Made by a program: the position numbers and the translations under genes. From positions 1 through 64,000 of the forward strand of contig NZ_FRBE01000008.1 of assembly GCF_900142535.1 (NCBI RefSeq): DNA of 64,000 nucleotides. Reading direction: 5' to 3'. The notes under the pieces were generated by a model that worked only from the letters and a program-made list of their open reading frames with translations, was not told the DNA's origin and did not search any database. The first letter of the stretch is position 1, and every line of letters starts with the position of its first letter. The DNA is from Fibrobacter sp. UWEL. GTDB taxonomy: Bacteria > Fibrobacterota > Fibrobacteria > Fibrobacterales > Fibrobacteraceae. This document shows positions 40,158 through 49,406 of the stretch, one piece after another.

Positions 40158-41273
40158 ATGAAAAAGATTCGTTATGGTATGGCGGTGGGAAATTATCTGC
40201 CCTATAGCGAAACCTTTATTTATGAACAGATCCAGAAGGGGGAACGCTATTCTCCCTATGTCCTTGCTAGAGGTCTTATTCCTTCTCGGAATCTTTTCCC
40301 CTACGATGATGTTGCCGCTCTTTCTGGAATAACCGCCTTATCCTATTTCGTGTGGCGCAATTCCAAACTTTTTGAGCGAACGATCAACGAAAATCACCTG
40401 CAGATGATTCATGCGCACTTTGGTTCCAACGGAGCCCTGATTGCGCCAACTGCAAGACGCTGCAAGGTTCCTTTGGTGGTAACTTACCATGGCGTGGATG
40501 TGGGCGTTCTTCTGGGGGAGAAAGTTCCCTTGAATTATCTCTTCTACAAGAGAATCTATAAGGATGCTTTTGAAACGGCTGATCTCCTTCTGCCAGCTTC
40601 CGAAGAACTGGCGAACTGCCTTGTGGATTTAGGTGCTCCGGCACACAAGATTAAGATTCACCGTTTAGGCGTAAGCTTGGACCGCTTCCGTGTGGCTCCC
40701 CGCACTGAAGGTCCTGTGAAATTCATCATGGTTGGCCGCCTGGTGGAAAAGAAGGGCTTCGATTACGGCATCCGTGCTTTTGCAAAAATTTCTAGCTCTG
40801 TTCCTCAGGCTAGTCTTTCCATTGTCGGGGAAGGCCCCCTGAAGGATCAGCTTAAGGCCTTGGCGGCAGAACTTCATGTGGAATCCAGCGTTCACTTTGT
40901 AGGTAAGATTCCTGCAGACAAGATGCCTGTCTATTTAGAACAGTTTGACGCCTTGGTTGCTCCCTGCGTAGTGGCCAAGAATAATGATCGAGATTCTGGC
41001 TTAATCGTCCTGAAGGAAGCTGGTGCTACGGGCATGGCTTCTATCGGCACCTATTGTGGTGGGCTTCCCGAAATTATTGATGATGGGAAAACTGGCCTTC
41101 TGGTGGAACAGCGTAACGTGGATCAGCTTGCGGATGCCATGCTGGCCTTGGCTGAAAATTTCCAGTACCGTCAGAAGCTGGGCCTTGCCGCCCGAGCCAA
41201 GATGGAGACGGAATACGATTCCGTTATCCAGAATGCAAAACTAGAACAGCTGTTTGATACGGTCTGCAGGTAG
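40158..41273 (+). CDS. GT4-family glycosyltransferase
   Basis: 371 residues from the ATG at 40158 (TGGAG upstream). The Rossmann N-domain has IHAHFGSNGALIAPTARR and VVTYHGVDV. The C-domain has FIMVGRLVEKKGFDYGIRAF, SIVGEGPLKDQL, and the nucleotide-sugar E-x7-E region (DSGLIVLKEAGATGMASIG, GGLPEII). It adds a sugar from an activated donor to a lipid-linked or surface glycan at the cytoplasmic face. It lies in the surface-polymer operon, 3 nt before the TagB/F-like gene. Confidence 0.9.
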   Translation: MKKIRYGMAVGNYLPYSETFIYEQIQKGERYSPYVLARGLIPSRNLFPYDDVAALSGITALSYFVWRNSKLFERTINENHLQMIHAHFGSNGALIAPTARRCKVPLVVTYHGVDVGVLLGEKVPLNYLFYKRIYKDAFETADLLLPASEELANCLVDLGAPAHKIKIHRLGVSLDRFRVAPRTEGPVKFIMVGRLVEKKGFDYGIRAFAKISSSVPQASLSIVGEGPLKDQLKALAAELHVESSVHFVGKIPADKMPVYLEQFDALVAPCVVAKNNDRDSGLIVLKEAGATGMASIGTYCGGLPEIIDDGKTGLLVEQRNVDQLADAMLALAENFQYRQKLGLAARAKMETEYDSVIQNAKLEQLFDTVCR

Positions 41274-41276
41274 AGA

Positions 41277-42455
41277 ATGAAGTATTCTGTAGGATTCCTC
41301 CTTTTCTACCCCCTTGATTTTCTGCTGGCGATGTTCTTTAGGCTCATTGCCCCTCTGTTTAAGAACTGCAGACATAATCACCCCTGGGTGATTGGTGGCC
41401 ATCGCGGACGCATTTACGAGGATAACTCCGGAGCTCTTCATTCCTATATTACCAAGCATACGAATCAGCCTGTGATTTGGATTGCGTCTAACAAGGACCT
41501 GATTAAAAAGCTGGAAGCTGCAAATCAAAAAGTTCTAAGGAAGAATTCTTTTAAGGCGAGGCTTGCGATTGTGCAGGCTCCCGTGTTGATTTATTCCCAT
41601 GGGGAAGATGACCTGGACCAGTTTCTGAAATATTTCAGAACATGCCTAGGCTTGCGAGTGTATTTGAACCATAGTGCCAACTTCTGCAAGACGGGTTACT
41701 TTGCTGTTCCTGGAGCGGCTTTATGGAGCGAAGAAAAACGTAAAGCGATGGCCAAGCGAATCGTGGATTTTGATTATCTCCTGGCTGGATCCAAGTACGA
41801 AAGGGAAATGTTCTTGAAGGCTTTTCCCTACAAGGACGAAAACCGGATCCTTCCGGATTGCGGCGCCGCCCATATTGATAAATTGCTCATGAATAAGGTG
41901 GAACCGGAAAAAAGAATTTTATGGTTTCCTACCTTCCGTGATGAAGAAGACCTGCAGAATCGTCTGGTTGAAATGGAAAATCAGATTCTTCATTCTCAGG
42001 TCATTCGTGACTATCTCCAAAAGACTGGGACAACTTTGACGCTGATCTCCCATATCAATTCTAGGATTCAGGTGTCATCTGATTTTCCTCTGTTGACCGT
42101 GGAACCTATTGGCCGCATTGGAGAACTGATGCCCAAGTCCATGTGTCTGATTTCGGACTATTCCGGGCTGGTGATTGACTGGATTGTTTTCAATCGTCCC
42201 TTCATTCGATTCGCTTACGATGAATCGGACTATATGAAAAAGCGTTCCTTCTACATTCCCCTGCGGGAATTCAGAATTGGTCAAGAGGCCTGGAGCGCAG
42301 AAGAACTTGAAAAGATCATTGCATCAGAATGCTGGAAGGATATGAAACCCTTTGAAGAAAAGAGAAATTTCTACAAGGGAAAAATCTATCCGGAGACTAG
42401 CCCCGTCTATGCCAAGCGTTGTTACGAAAGGATATTAGAACTGGTTTATGGCTGA
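41277..42455 (+). CDS. TagB/TagF-like CDP-glycerol glycerophosphotransferase
   Basis: 392 residues. The N-terminal hydrophobic segment (FLLFYPLDFLLAMFFRLI) suggests membrane association. The rest matches the CDP-glycerol glycerophosphotransferase family: VIGGHRGRIYEDN, DYLLAGSKYEREMFLKAF, RILWFPTFRDEED, and SDYSGLVIDWIVFNRPFIRF with the conserved SD-S/D-D core. The enzyme would move glycerol-phosphate (or a similar polyol-phosphate) from a CDP-linked donor. It is separated from the GT4 gene by 3 nt and overlaps the flippase gene by 8 nt. Teichoic-acid-like chemistry is unusual in a Gram-negative bacterium but known for some capsules and O-antigens. Confidence 0.83.
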   Translation: MKYSVGFLLFYPLDFLLAMFFRLIAPLFKNCRHNHPWVIGGHRGRIYEDNSGALHSYITKHTNQPVIWIASNKDLIKKLEAANQKVLRKNSFKARLAIVQAPVLIYSHGEDDLDQFLKYFRTCLGLRVYLNHSANFCKTGYFAVPGAALWSEEKRKAMAKRIVDFDYLLAGSKYEREMFLKAFPYKDENRILPDCGAAHIDKLLMNKVEPEKRILWFPTFRDEEDLQNRLVEMENQILHSQVIRDYLQKTGTTLTLISHINSRIQVSSDFPLLTVEPIGRIGELMPKSMCLISDYSGLVIDWIVFNRPFIRFAYDESDYMKKRSFYIPLREFRIGQEAWSAEELEKIIASECWKDMKPFEEKRNFYKGKIYPETSPVYAKRCYERILELVYG

Positions 42456-43980
42456 AAACGTTCAACTGCAAGATAATCAAGAGAATAGTATCAAGCAGGA
42501 CCAGAAGTATCTGGTCAAGAGTGCTTTCTACAACCTGGCGGGAACGGTGCTGAAGGTCTTGGCTCCGGTCCTCATGATTGTGGTTGCCCGCGTTTTTGAC
42601 AAGGCCCTGTTTGGCGTGTTCGTCAGTACGCAACTTTGGGTATTGACCATGAGCCGTGTTGCGGTTCTCGGGTTGGATAAAGGCTTGCACCGTCACTTGC
42701 CTCAGAATTTAGTTCAGGGTCGCCCCCGCTACGAAGGCATTATGGAATCCACCTACCGCACCATCCTTTTTGCGGTAATCATTACGGTGGCTGTTCTCGT
42801 TGGAGCTCAGTTCAACTTGCAAAGTCTCAGTTCCGGACTTTCCATGTTGAGTACTACGGAAATTTCCCTGTTCATCTTGTCATTAGTTCCCTGGTCTGTC
42901 CTTCATATTTTTGCAGGTGCCAGCGAAGGCAATCGCAAGCCTCAGTACAAGATGTTCATTAACGACTTTGCGGTTTACACCTTGGCGCCTATGATTGCCT
43001 TGGTGATATACTACGCAGGTGTTCCCGATAAGCTAGCCCTTCCCATTGGACTTTTGGCTTCCAACATTCTCGGTGTCTTGATATTCTATGTAGTCATCAA
43101 AAAGCAGTTCCCTGAAATGCCCTGGCGTACCAAGGAGAAGCTGCCTCCTGGCTTGCTTTCCTATTCCCTCCCGCTGGGCTTTTCCGAGGTGGTGACCTCC
43201 TTCTTGCTCCGTATGGACTTGTGGATGGTTCTTGCCCTCATTGGTCCCGAGGCCGCCGGCATTTACGCCGTGATGGTAACCATTTCCAACGGCCTTAAGA
43301 CCATCCGCCAGAGTTATAACCCCATTCTCACCCCCGTTGTGGCGGGCATGAGTGCGGACCGCATCAAGACGGATCTGAAGCCAGTATTCAGCTATTGCGT
43401 TTCCATGGTGACGTTGATCCAGCTGACCATCGGATTTTTCATCGTGCTGTTCCCGGAACAGACCATGATGATTGCGGGCAAGTCCTTCATTACGGAGGAA
43501 AATCCGGTGGCAGTCCTCGGCATCCTCATGATCGGGAACTTGATCAACGGCATGTTCGGGCTGGCTGGCCCCGTGATCAACGGCCTTGGCAAAAGCAAGT
43601 TCATGCTACTCATGAACATCGTTTCCCTGGTTTTTGCCATCGGGATGAACTACCTGCTGATTCCGAAATTCGGTATTGCGGGAGCAGCACTTTCCAGCAT
43701 GAGCTATCAGATTCTGCAGTGCGTATGGATGAATATCTATGTTCGTCGCATGATTGGATTTTTGCCTTACAAGAAGTCCCTTTCCGTACAGGGATTGTGG
43801 ATCCTTGCGCTTGTAAGTCTCTATGTTCTCTTGAATAGCCAGGCTTCTGCTTTTGATCCCAGCATCCTTATGAAGGCTGGAATTTACGGTGCGGCAATTC
43901 TTATCATCATCGCTACTTTCTATTTCCAGGGACTTGCCGGACAAAAGGCAAAACTTCCCAAGCGAAAGAAGAAAAGTTGA
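42448..43980 (+). CDS. Wzx/MATE-type polysaccharide flippase
   Basis: 510 residues with about 12-14 membrane segments and the layout of the polysaccharide biosynthesis (Wzx-like) transporters: YLVKSAFYNLAGTVLKVLAP near the N-terminus, YSLPLGFSEVVTSFLLRMD in the middle, and paired C-terminal segments. The C-terminus is basic (KLPKRKKKS). It would flip the lipid-linked glycan made by the two upstream enzymes across the inner membrane. Its start overlaps the end of the TagB/F-like gene. No terminator is obvious afterwards. Confidence 0.87.
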   Translation: MAENVQLQDNQENSIKQDQKYLVKSAFYNLAGTVLKVLAPVLMIVVARVFDKALFGVFVSTQLWVLTMSRVAVLGLDKGLHRHLPQNLVQGRPRYEGIMESTYRTILFAVIITVAVLVGAQFNLQSLSSGLSMLSTTEISLFILSLVPWSVLHIFAGASEGNRKPQYKMFINDFAVYTLAPMIALVIYYAGVPDKLALPIGLLASNILGVLIFYVVIKKQFPEMPWRTKEKLPPGLLSYSLPLGFSEVVTSFLLRMDLWMVLALIGPEAAGIYAVMVTISNGLKTIRQSYNPILTPVVAGMSADRIKTDLKPVFSYCVSMVTLIQLTIGFFIVLFPEQTMMIAGKSFITEENPVAVLGILMIGNLINGMFGLAGPVINGLGKSKFMLLMNIVSLVFAIGMNYLLIPKFGIAGAALSSMSYQILQCVWMNIYVRRMIGFLPYKKSLSVQGLWILALVSLYVLLNSQASAFDPSILMKAGIYGAAILIIIATFYFQGLAGQKAKLPKRKKKS

Positions 43981-44103
43981 TTCTGCGTATAGAGTGACAT
44001 TAAGATTGTTTTCGCATTGCCTCAAAAGCATTTTTTCATCAGGCAAAATTGCTTTTAATTTCTCGGGCATTTCAGAGAAGTCTAAATCGTCAGCCAGCTC
44101 ACC
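43981..44103. other. Gap with possible decayed minus-strand coding remnant
   Basis: Read on the minus strand directly after the PIN gene stop, this sequence gives protein-like text (ADDLDFSEMPEKLKAILPDE) that fades out where the flippase gene ends. It may be the start of a truncated gene; nothing more can be supported. Confidence 0.3.
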
Positions 44104-44505
44104 TTATTTTGCTACATATTTTTCTATGTACGCCGCCGGTGTCAGAATCTCGGGCCTTGGAAGATTCAGGTCCATAAAATCCTTGTCGCCTGTGACAAGG
44201 ACATCAATATTCCCAGTAAACGCGCTCAGAAGCACCGGATAGTCATTTGGATCTCGGATTGGTACCACTTGTTTGAATTTTTCCGGGATGATTACAAATT
44301 CGAAAGATATAGCCGAGATGAATCTTTCTAAAGCTTCCGTCTTTGTCGAAAACTTTTTCTTGACGACTTTACGCAATTCATCAAGCAGAAAATTTGAAAT
44401 CAAAAGTTCATGAAAAGAGAAAACATTTTCAAGAAGCAAGTCAAATTTCTGCCCGGGGAATAAAAGCGCGGAAAGCAAGACGTTGGTATCGAGCATTACT
44501 CGCAA
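44104..44505 (-). CDS. PIN-domain toxin
   Basis: 133 residues of the PIN toxin family (COG1569 type). MRVMLDTNVLLSALLFPG carries the first catalytic Asp, SNFLLDELRKVVKKKF the Glu, and RDPNDYPVLLSAFTGNIDVLVTGDKDFMDL the remaining acidic residues. Such proteins are Mg-dependent RNases that act on RNA in the cytoplasm when released from antitoxin. It starts 2 nt after the AbrB-like antitoxin gene ends, the usual order for this module. It sits next to the type III restriction-modification genes. Confidence 0.9.
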   Translation of the reverse strand: MRVMLDTNVLLSALLFPGQKFDLLLENVFSFHELLISNFLLDELRKVVKKKFSTKTEALERFISAISFEFVIIPEKFKQVVPIRDPNDYPVLLSAFTGNIDVLVTGDKDFMDLNLPRPEILTPAAYIEKYVAK

Positions 44506-44507
44506 TA

Positions 44508-44750
44508 CTAATCCCGTTCATCCTTGATCATCTTTGTGACATCGTATTCGCACTTTATGTCGGCGGCCATTGCCATGCCGGAAAATTCAGACTGGGCTTG
44601 ACGCAGAGCCAGCATTGATGAATTCACAAGAACAATCAGGTTGCCTTGCTCAACAAAAGCCACATGGGAGCCTTCTTGAAGGCCCAGTTTTTTGCGGATT
44701 TCGATGGGAATGGTTACTTGTCCTTTTGAAGATACTTTTGCTGTTTCCAT
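44508..44750 (-). CDS. AbrB/MazE-type antitoxin
   Basis: 80 residues. METAKVSSKGQVTIPIEIRKKLGLQEG is a classic swapped-hairpin AbrB DNA-binding domain; the C-terminal part (EYDVTKMIKDERD) probably binds the PIN toxin. The protein should repress its own promoter. Just upstream (44752-44780), GTAAAGAAAGTAAGGAAAGT on the minus strand contains three AAAGTAA-like words that could be its operator. Confidence 0.9.
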   Translation of the reverse strand: METAKVSSKGQVTIPIEIRKKLGLQEGSHVAFVEQGNLIVLVNSSMLALRQAQSEFSGMAMAADIKCEYDVTKMIKDERD

Positions 44751-45124
44751 AATTCTTTACTTTCCTTACTTTCTTTACCTAAATATAATAACATTATTTG
44801 ACAATGGCAACAAAGGAAAGAAAAACGTTTAACTATATTCTCCTTGACATAGCTTGGCAGAAATGCCGGGCGTTTGATTTTAGGGTATTTGTCCTTAATC
44901 TCGCAATCGAAATCTGGAAAATTTTTAATGCGTGAGAATTATGGACGGACGCTCACACCCCATCGGGTGTGGGTCGTTTTGTCTTTTTCGCGCATGGGTT
45001 TTCCAGAACCTCGATTGCAAAAGGCTTGCGATTCCACACCTTTTTTGTATCAACAAAAAAAACGGATTCAAGGTCTTTCAATTTCGGAGCAAAGCCCAGG
45101 TTTCACTTTTGCCCCGAGGTTCCC
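44751..45124 (+). promoter_or_regulatory. Intergenic leader of the type III RM operon with terminator-like hairpin
   Basis: No gene is seen. A perfect hairpin CACACCC-CATC-GGGTGTG at 44954-44971 is followed by T-rich GGTCGTTTTGTCTTTTTCG. An 8-bp inverted repeat (GCAATCGA near 44900, TCGATTGC near 45013) spans it. The long leader could attenuate expression of the methyltransferase operon. Confidence 0.45.
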
Positions 45125-46705
45125 TTGCCCTCCTTACACTGGCTCGGAAAAGATGCTGTTCTAAATCATCACCTGGATGTTCCATACAAGACCCTGGAAC
45201 TGAAGGATTCCTTCAACTGCGAAAAAGGCGCTTCTGAAAACAAGATTATTCATGGCGACAACCTTGAAGCCCTCAAAGCCTTGATGCCAGAATACGAAGG
45301 CAAGGTGAAATGCATCTATATTGATCCGCCGTACAATACGGGCAACGAAAACTGGGTGTACAATGACAATGTGAACAGTCCGAAAATCCGTAAATGGCTG
45401 GGGCAGGTTGTGGGGAAAGAAGCCGAGGATTTAACCCGACACGACAAGTGGCTGTGCATGATGTACCCGCGATTGAAATTGTTGCACAAACTGCTTCGGG
45501 AAGATGGCGCAATTTTTATCAGCATCGACGATAACGAGCAGGCAAATCTGAAACTGATGTGCGATGAAATTTTTGGGGCAGGGAATTTTGTTGCGCAGGT
45601 GATATGGGAAAGAGCCTATGCGCCAGTCAATTTGAAAAAACATTTTTCAGAAAGCCATGATTACATCATCTGTTATGCAAAAAAAATTGACACTCTCATT
45701 TGCAATGGGTTGCCAAGAACAAGTGACGCAAACAGTCGTTACATTAATCCAGATAATGATCCAAGAGGCGTTTGGAAAGCTAGCGATTGTTCGGTCGGTC
45801 CCGCAATCAACGAAAAAATCTATGAAATAGAATTACCTTCGGGGAGAAAAGTTTTGCCATCAAAAGGTAGATGTTGGTTGTATACAAAAGAGCGTTTTGC
45901 AGAAATGATTGCCGATAATAGAATTTGGTTCGGTCCAGAAGGTAATAGCGTCCCCGCCGTAAAAAAATTCCTTTCTGAAGTAAAGCAGGGAATTACGCCC
46001 ATGACTATCTGGAAATACACCGAGGTTGGACATTCTCAAGACGCTACAAAAAAATTAAAGGATTTGTTTGACGGAAAATCTGTATTTGATTATCCTAAAT
46101 CTGTTGATTTAGTAAAGCGTTGTTTTGAATTATATTCTGATTCCAACTCCATCATCCTTGACTCCTTCGCTGGTTCCGGCACAACAGCCCACGCAGTCCT
46201 CAACCTGAACAAACAAGATGGTGGAAACCGTAAGTTCATCCTTGTAGAAATGGAAGACTATGCGAACAACATCACTGCAGAAAGAGTCCGTCGCGTCATC
46301 AATGGTTACGGAGAAGGCAAGAATGCTGTGGAGGGAACTGGTGGCGATTTCAACTATTACGAACTCGGCGCCGAAATGTTGCTGGACGGTTCCTTGAACG
46401 AAGAACAGCCTTTAGAAAACATCCGCAACTACATCTACTATACAGAAACCAATTCCGTCATCGACTCCTCTGAAGTTTCAAAGAACGGAAACGACTTCTT
46501 CTTGGGCAATCACGACAATGCCGCCTACTACCTTTTCTATAAAAAGTCTGAAGTCACGACTCTTGATTTCGAATTCCTTGGAACCATCAGTCAAAAGGCG
46601 GAACGCTATGTGATTTACGCCGACAACTGCGTATTGCCCAAAGATTTTCTTTTCAAGAATAACATCGTGTTTAAGAAAATTCCAAGAGATGTGAGGAAAT
46701 TCTAA
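45125..46705 (+). CDS. mod: Type III restriction-modification methyltransferase (Mod)
   Basis: 526 residues if started at TTG 45125 (GAGGT 4 nt upstream). This start gives LPSLHWLGKDAVLNHHLDVP, the usual Mod N-terminus; the frame stays open upstream to 44969, but that part looks non-coding. Motif IV CIYIDPPYNTG near residue 65 precedes motif I DSFAGSGTTAHAVL near residue 345, the beta-class order of type III Mod enzymes that methylate adenine N6. The region between (~150-300) is the target recognition domain. A rare start codon and structured leader may keep expression low. Its stop overlaps the Res start (TAATG). Confidence 0.9.
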   Translation: MPSLHWLGKDAVLNHHLDVPYKTLELKDSFNCEKGASENKIIHGDNLEALKALMPEYEGKVKCIYIDPPYNTGNENWVYNDNVNSPKIRKWLGQVVGKEAEDLTRHDKWLCMMYPRLKLLHKLLREDGAIFISIDDNEQANLKLMCDEIFGAGNFVAQVIWERAYAPVNLKKHFSESHDYIICYAKKIDTLICNGLPRTSDANSRYINPDNDPRGVWKASDCSVGPAINEKIYEIELPSGRKVLPSKGRCWLYTKERFAEMIADNRIWFGPEGNSVPAVKKFLSEVKQGITPMTIWKYTEVGHSQDATKKLKDLFDGKSVFDYPKSVDLVKRCFELYSDSNSIILDSFAGSGTTAHAVLNLNKQDGGNRKFILVEMEDYANNITAERVRRVINGYGEGKNAVEGTGGDFNYYELGAEMLLDGSLNEEQPLENIRNYIYYTETNSVIDSSEVSKNGNDFFLGNHDNAAYYLFYKKSEVTTLDFEFLGTISQKAERYVIYADNCVLPKDFLFKNNIVFKKIPRDVRKF

Positions 46706-49317
46706 TGCTTTTAAAACCGTACCAGAAACAGATTATAGATGACCTTGCTCGCTATCTTGAAATTTTAAAAGAAAAAGGGAATACCGCTGTCGCCTTCAAC
46801 GATTTTTGGCAGACCCATCCCCGCACTGCAATTACGCCTATACTTGGCGAATCCGTGGAACCGTACAAGAACAATGTTCCCGGCGTTCCTCATGTTTGCA
46901 TCAAGGTTCCGACTGCAGGGGGAAAAACATTTATTGCGGCCAATGCATTGAATACGATTTTCAGCGCATTTGACGCATCTCGCCCAAAAACCGTGGTGTG
47001 GCTTGTGCCATCCAATTCGATTTTGGAACAGACCATCCGCAATTTCAGCAATCCAAGGCATCCGTACCGCGAACAGTTGAATACGGATTTTGGTAACAAG
47101 GTGGAGGTCTTTGACAAGAAGATGCTATTGCAGGGTGCGGGCTTTAATTGCACTTCTGTTCATGAAAACTTGACGCTTTGCATTCTAGGCTTTGACAGCC
47201 TCCGCGCAAGAAAAGCGGAAGACCGTAAAGTCAATGATGAAAATGGAAACCTGCAATCTTTTGCGGGTCGTGTTGAAGAAGATGAAATTTCCGTAATGTC
47301 TGTTTTGCGTTCGTTAAATCCTGTTGTAATTGTTGACGAAAGCCACAATGCGGAAAGCGAACTCAGTGTTGAAATGCTGAAAAATCTGAATCCCAGTTTT
47401 ATTCTGGATTTGACTGCAACGCCTCGCGAGAACAGCAATATCATCAGTTTTACTTCTGCACTTGAACTCAAGAAAGAGAACATGGTGAAGTTGCCGGTGA
47501 TTGTCTATAACCATCGCAAAAAAGAGGATGTGATAAGTTCCGCTCTAGAACTTCGCATGCGCCTAGAAACGGTTGCGGAGGCTGCACGTAAAAACGGTGC
47601 TCCCTACATCCGCCCCATTGTACTTTTTCAGGCAGAACCTAAAATAAAAAATGACAACGCCACTTTTGAAAAAATAAAGTCCATGCTTTTGGAATTGAAA
47701 ATTCCAGAAGAACAGATTAAGATAAAGACTGCCGACAAGAATGAATTGCAGAATGTGGATTTGATGTCTGCCGATTGCCCGGTACGTTATATCATTACGG
47801 TAAACGCGTTGAAAGAAGGTTGGGACTGTCCATTCGCTTATATTCTAGCGAGTCTTGCGGATCGCAGTTCCAGCGTGGACGTGGAACAAATTTTGGGCAG
47901 GGTTTTGCGATTGCCCAATGTTTGCAAAAATGAAAATGCAATGCTTAACATGAGCTATGTGTTTACCGCCTCTGCAAAATTCGGCGAAACTCTGGATAGC
48001 ATCGTGAAGGGCTTGAACCGTGCTGGGTTTAGTAGCAGGGACTATCGCCAAGTTGAAATTGAGGAACCGGAAAATTCTGGTGCGACTGAACCGCCGTTGT
48101 TTGCTGACGTTAATAAGCCTGAAGATTTTGATATTTCAAAAATTTTCTGGAAGCCGGTTCCCGTGCTTGGCGGAAACGTTGTGGAAAAATCCGCAGGCCA
48201 TGCATATATCGACAATGTTGCAGAGCAAAATTCCGTAATCGCAGAAATCACAAAGCAGGCCATTGCCGAAAACCAGAAATTGGAAAATCAAGTTGTGGCA
48301 AACGCAAAATCTCCGTTAATGCCTAGTGAGGTGAGCAAGCAAGTGAAAACATACGACGTGAAGGGAATCTTCAAGGAATCCGTAGCAAATCTCAGACTGC
48401 CGCAGTTCTATTACAGACACGCTCTGCAAAATGATTTGTTCAACTTGAACTCGGAACCTTTTGAAAAGGACATGCTCCTGAAAAAGTTTCCCCTAAAAAA
48501 TGCGGACACGAACATTGATTTTCAAAATGTCGAATTGGACATCCGTCGTATCGACTTGGATGAAGCGCAGAAGGATTTCACTCCCACAATTTTCAATGTA
48601 GATAAGCAAAGGCAAAATGAAATTGTCCAGTGGCTTACGAATGTAAATGACCTAAACAAGAAAAGAGAACTGTGTGCAAAAAATCTTCGCGGTTGGATTG
48701 GCAATATGTATCCCATTCCTGACCCGGATATTATTGAATACATAAACCGGGTTTTGCAGAATTTCTCGGATGCAGACTTGAACAATATGATGAATTCACA
48801 GGCGCTTTACGCTGATAAGATTAAGCAAAAAATCAATGAGCTTTCGGCAAAGTATATCGAAAGCGAATTTGACAAGTCCTTGGATCAAGATAAAATAGAA
48901 TTGAAACCGACTTACGAAATTCCAGAAAAATTAAATCTTTCCGCTGTCGGAAAGCCGCTCCCGAAAACACTTCACGAAGCCGAAGAAAATGTCAATGGTT
49001 TTGAGGAAGAAGTAATCAACGTTGTCGCCAATATGGAGAACGTGGAATTCTGGACACGCAATCGCGAAAAGAAGGATTTCTGCATCAATGGCTTTATCAA
49101 TCACTATCCGGACTTTATCATCAAAACAAAAAATGGCAAGGTCATTTTGTTAGAAACCAAGGGCGACCATCTGGATGCCGAAAAGAAAATTAAATTAGGG
49201 AAAAAATGGGCGGAAAAGGCTGGTAATGAATATCGTTATTGCCTGGTGTATAAAACTCGTATGGTTGAGGGCGCATATACGAAAGATGAATTTCTGAATG
49301 CACTAGAAAATTGGTAG
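46705..49317 (+). CDS. res: Type III restriction enzyme (Res) subunit
   Basis: 870 residues. SF2 helicase: VPTAGGKTFIAANAL (Walker A) near residue 72, VVIVDESHNAE (DESH box) near 210, LDLTATPREN (motif III), ALKEGWDCPFAYILAS and QILGRVLRLP (motifs V/VI). C-terminal nuclease: PDFIIKTKNGKVILLETKG near residue 815, the PD...E-x-K core. With Mod it forms an ATP-dependent complex that cuts DNA when two unmethylated sites are present. Overlaps Mod by 1 nt. Length typical (~850-1000). Confidence 0.93.
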   Translation: MLLKPYQKQIIDDLARYLEILKEKGNTAVAFNDFWQTHPRTAITPILGESVEPYKNNVPGVPHVCIKVPTAGGKTFIAANALNTIFSAFDASRPKTVVWLVPSNSILEQTIRNFSNPRHPYREQLNTDFGNKVEVFDKKMLLQGAGFNCTSVHENLTLCILGFDSLRARKAEDRKVNDENGNLQSFAGRVEEDEISVMSVLRSLNPVVIVDESHNAESELSVEMLKNLNPSFILDLTATPRENSNIISFTSALELKKENMVKLPVIVYNHRKKEDVISSALELRMRLETVAEAARKNGAPYIRPIVLFQAEPKIKNDNATFEKIKSMLLELKIPEEQIKIKTADKNELQNVDLMSADCPVRYIITVNALKEGWDCPFAYILASLADRSSSVDVEQILGRVLRLPNVCKNENAMLNMSYVFTASAKFGETLDSIVKGLNRAGFSSRDYRQVEIEEPENSGATEPPLFADVNKPEDFDISKIFWKPVPVLGGNVVEKSAGHAYIDNVAEQNSVIAEITKQAIAENQKLENQVVANAKSPLMPSEVSKQVKTYDVKGIFKESVANLRLPQFYYRHALQNDLFNLNSEPFEKDMLLKKFPLKNADTNIDFQNVELDIRRIDLDEAQKDFTPTIFNVDKQRQNEIVQWLTNVNDLNKKRELCAKNLRGWIGNMYPIPDPDIIEYINRVLQNFSDADLNNMMNSQALYADKIKQKINELSAKYIESEFDKSLDQDKIELKPTYEIPEKLNLSAVGKPLPKTLHEAEENVNGFEEEVINVVANMENVEFWTRNREKKDFCINGFINHYPDFIIKTKNGKVILLETKGDHLDAEKKIKLGKKWAEKAGNEYRYCLVYKTRMVEGAYTKDEFLNALENW

Positions 49318-49379
49318 TGCGGTGCCTCAAGGATTAAATTCCTATACCTACCGGCCATAAATATTTGTAAATTTGAAAT

Positions 49380-49396
49380 GTGGCACGGATTTTGCG
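49380..49396 (+). promoter_or_regulatory. Putative sigma-54 promoter at the start of the lpt-rpoN operon
   Basis: GTGGCACGGATTTTGCG matches TGGCACG-N4-TTGC with GG at 49382-49383 and GC at 49394-49395. The expected start site (~49407) coincides with the best lptC ATG, so transcripts would be leaderless, or the match is accidental. Confidence 0.4.
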
Positions 49397-49406
49397 TAGA
49401 AATGAA

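Noticed and set aside
43606-44070. 154-codon minus-strand frame overlapping the flippase 3' end
   Set aside because: Only the first ~40 codons look protein-like; the rest is antisense of the flippase, so at most a remnant at 43981-44103.
44969-45124. N-terminal extension of Mod from 44969
   Set aside because: The extension overlaps the leader hairpin and has no likeness to Mod N-termini; TTG at 45125 gives the expected start.
49380-49406. GTG at 49380 as the lptC start
   Set aside because: It lies within the -24/-12-like motif, lacks a ribosome site, and the nine added residues are not signal-peptide-like.
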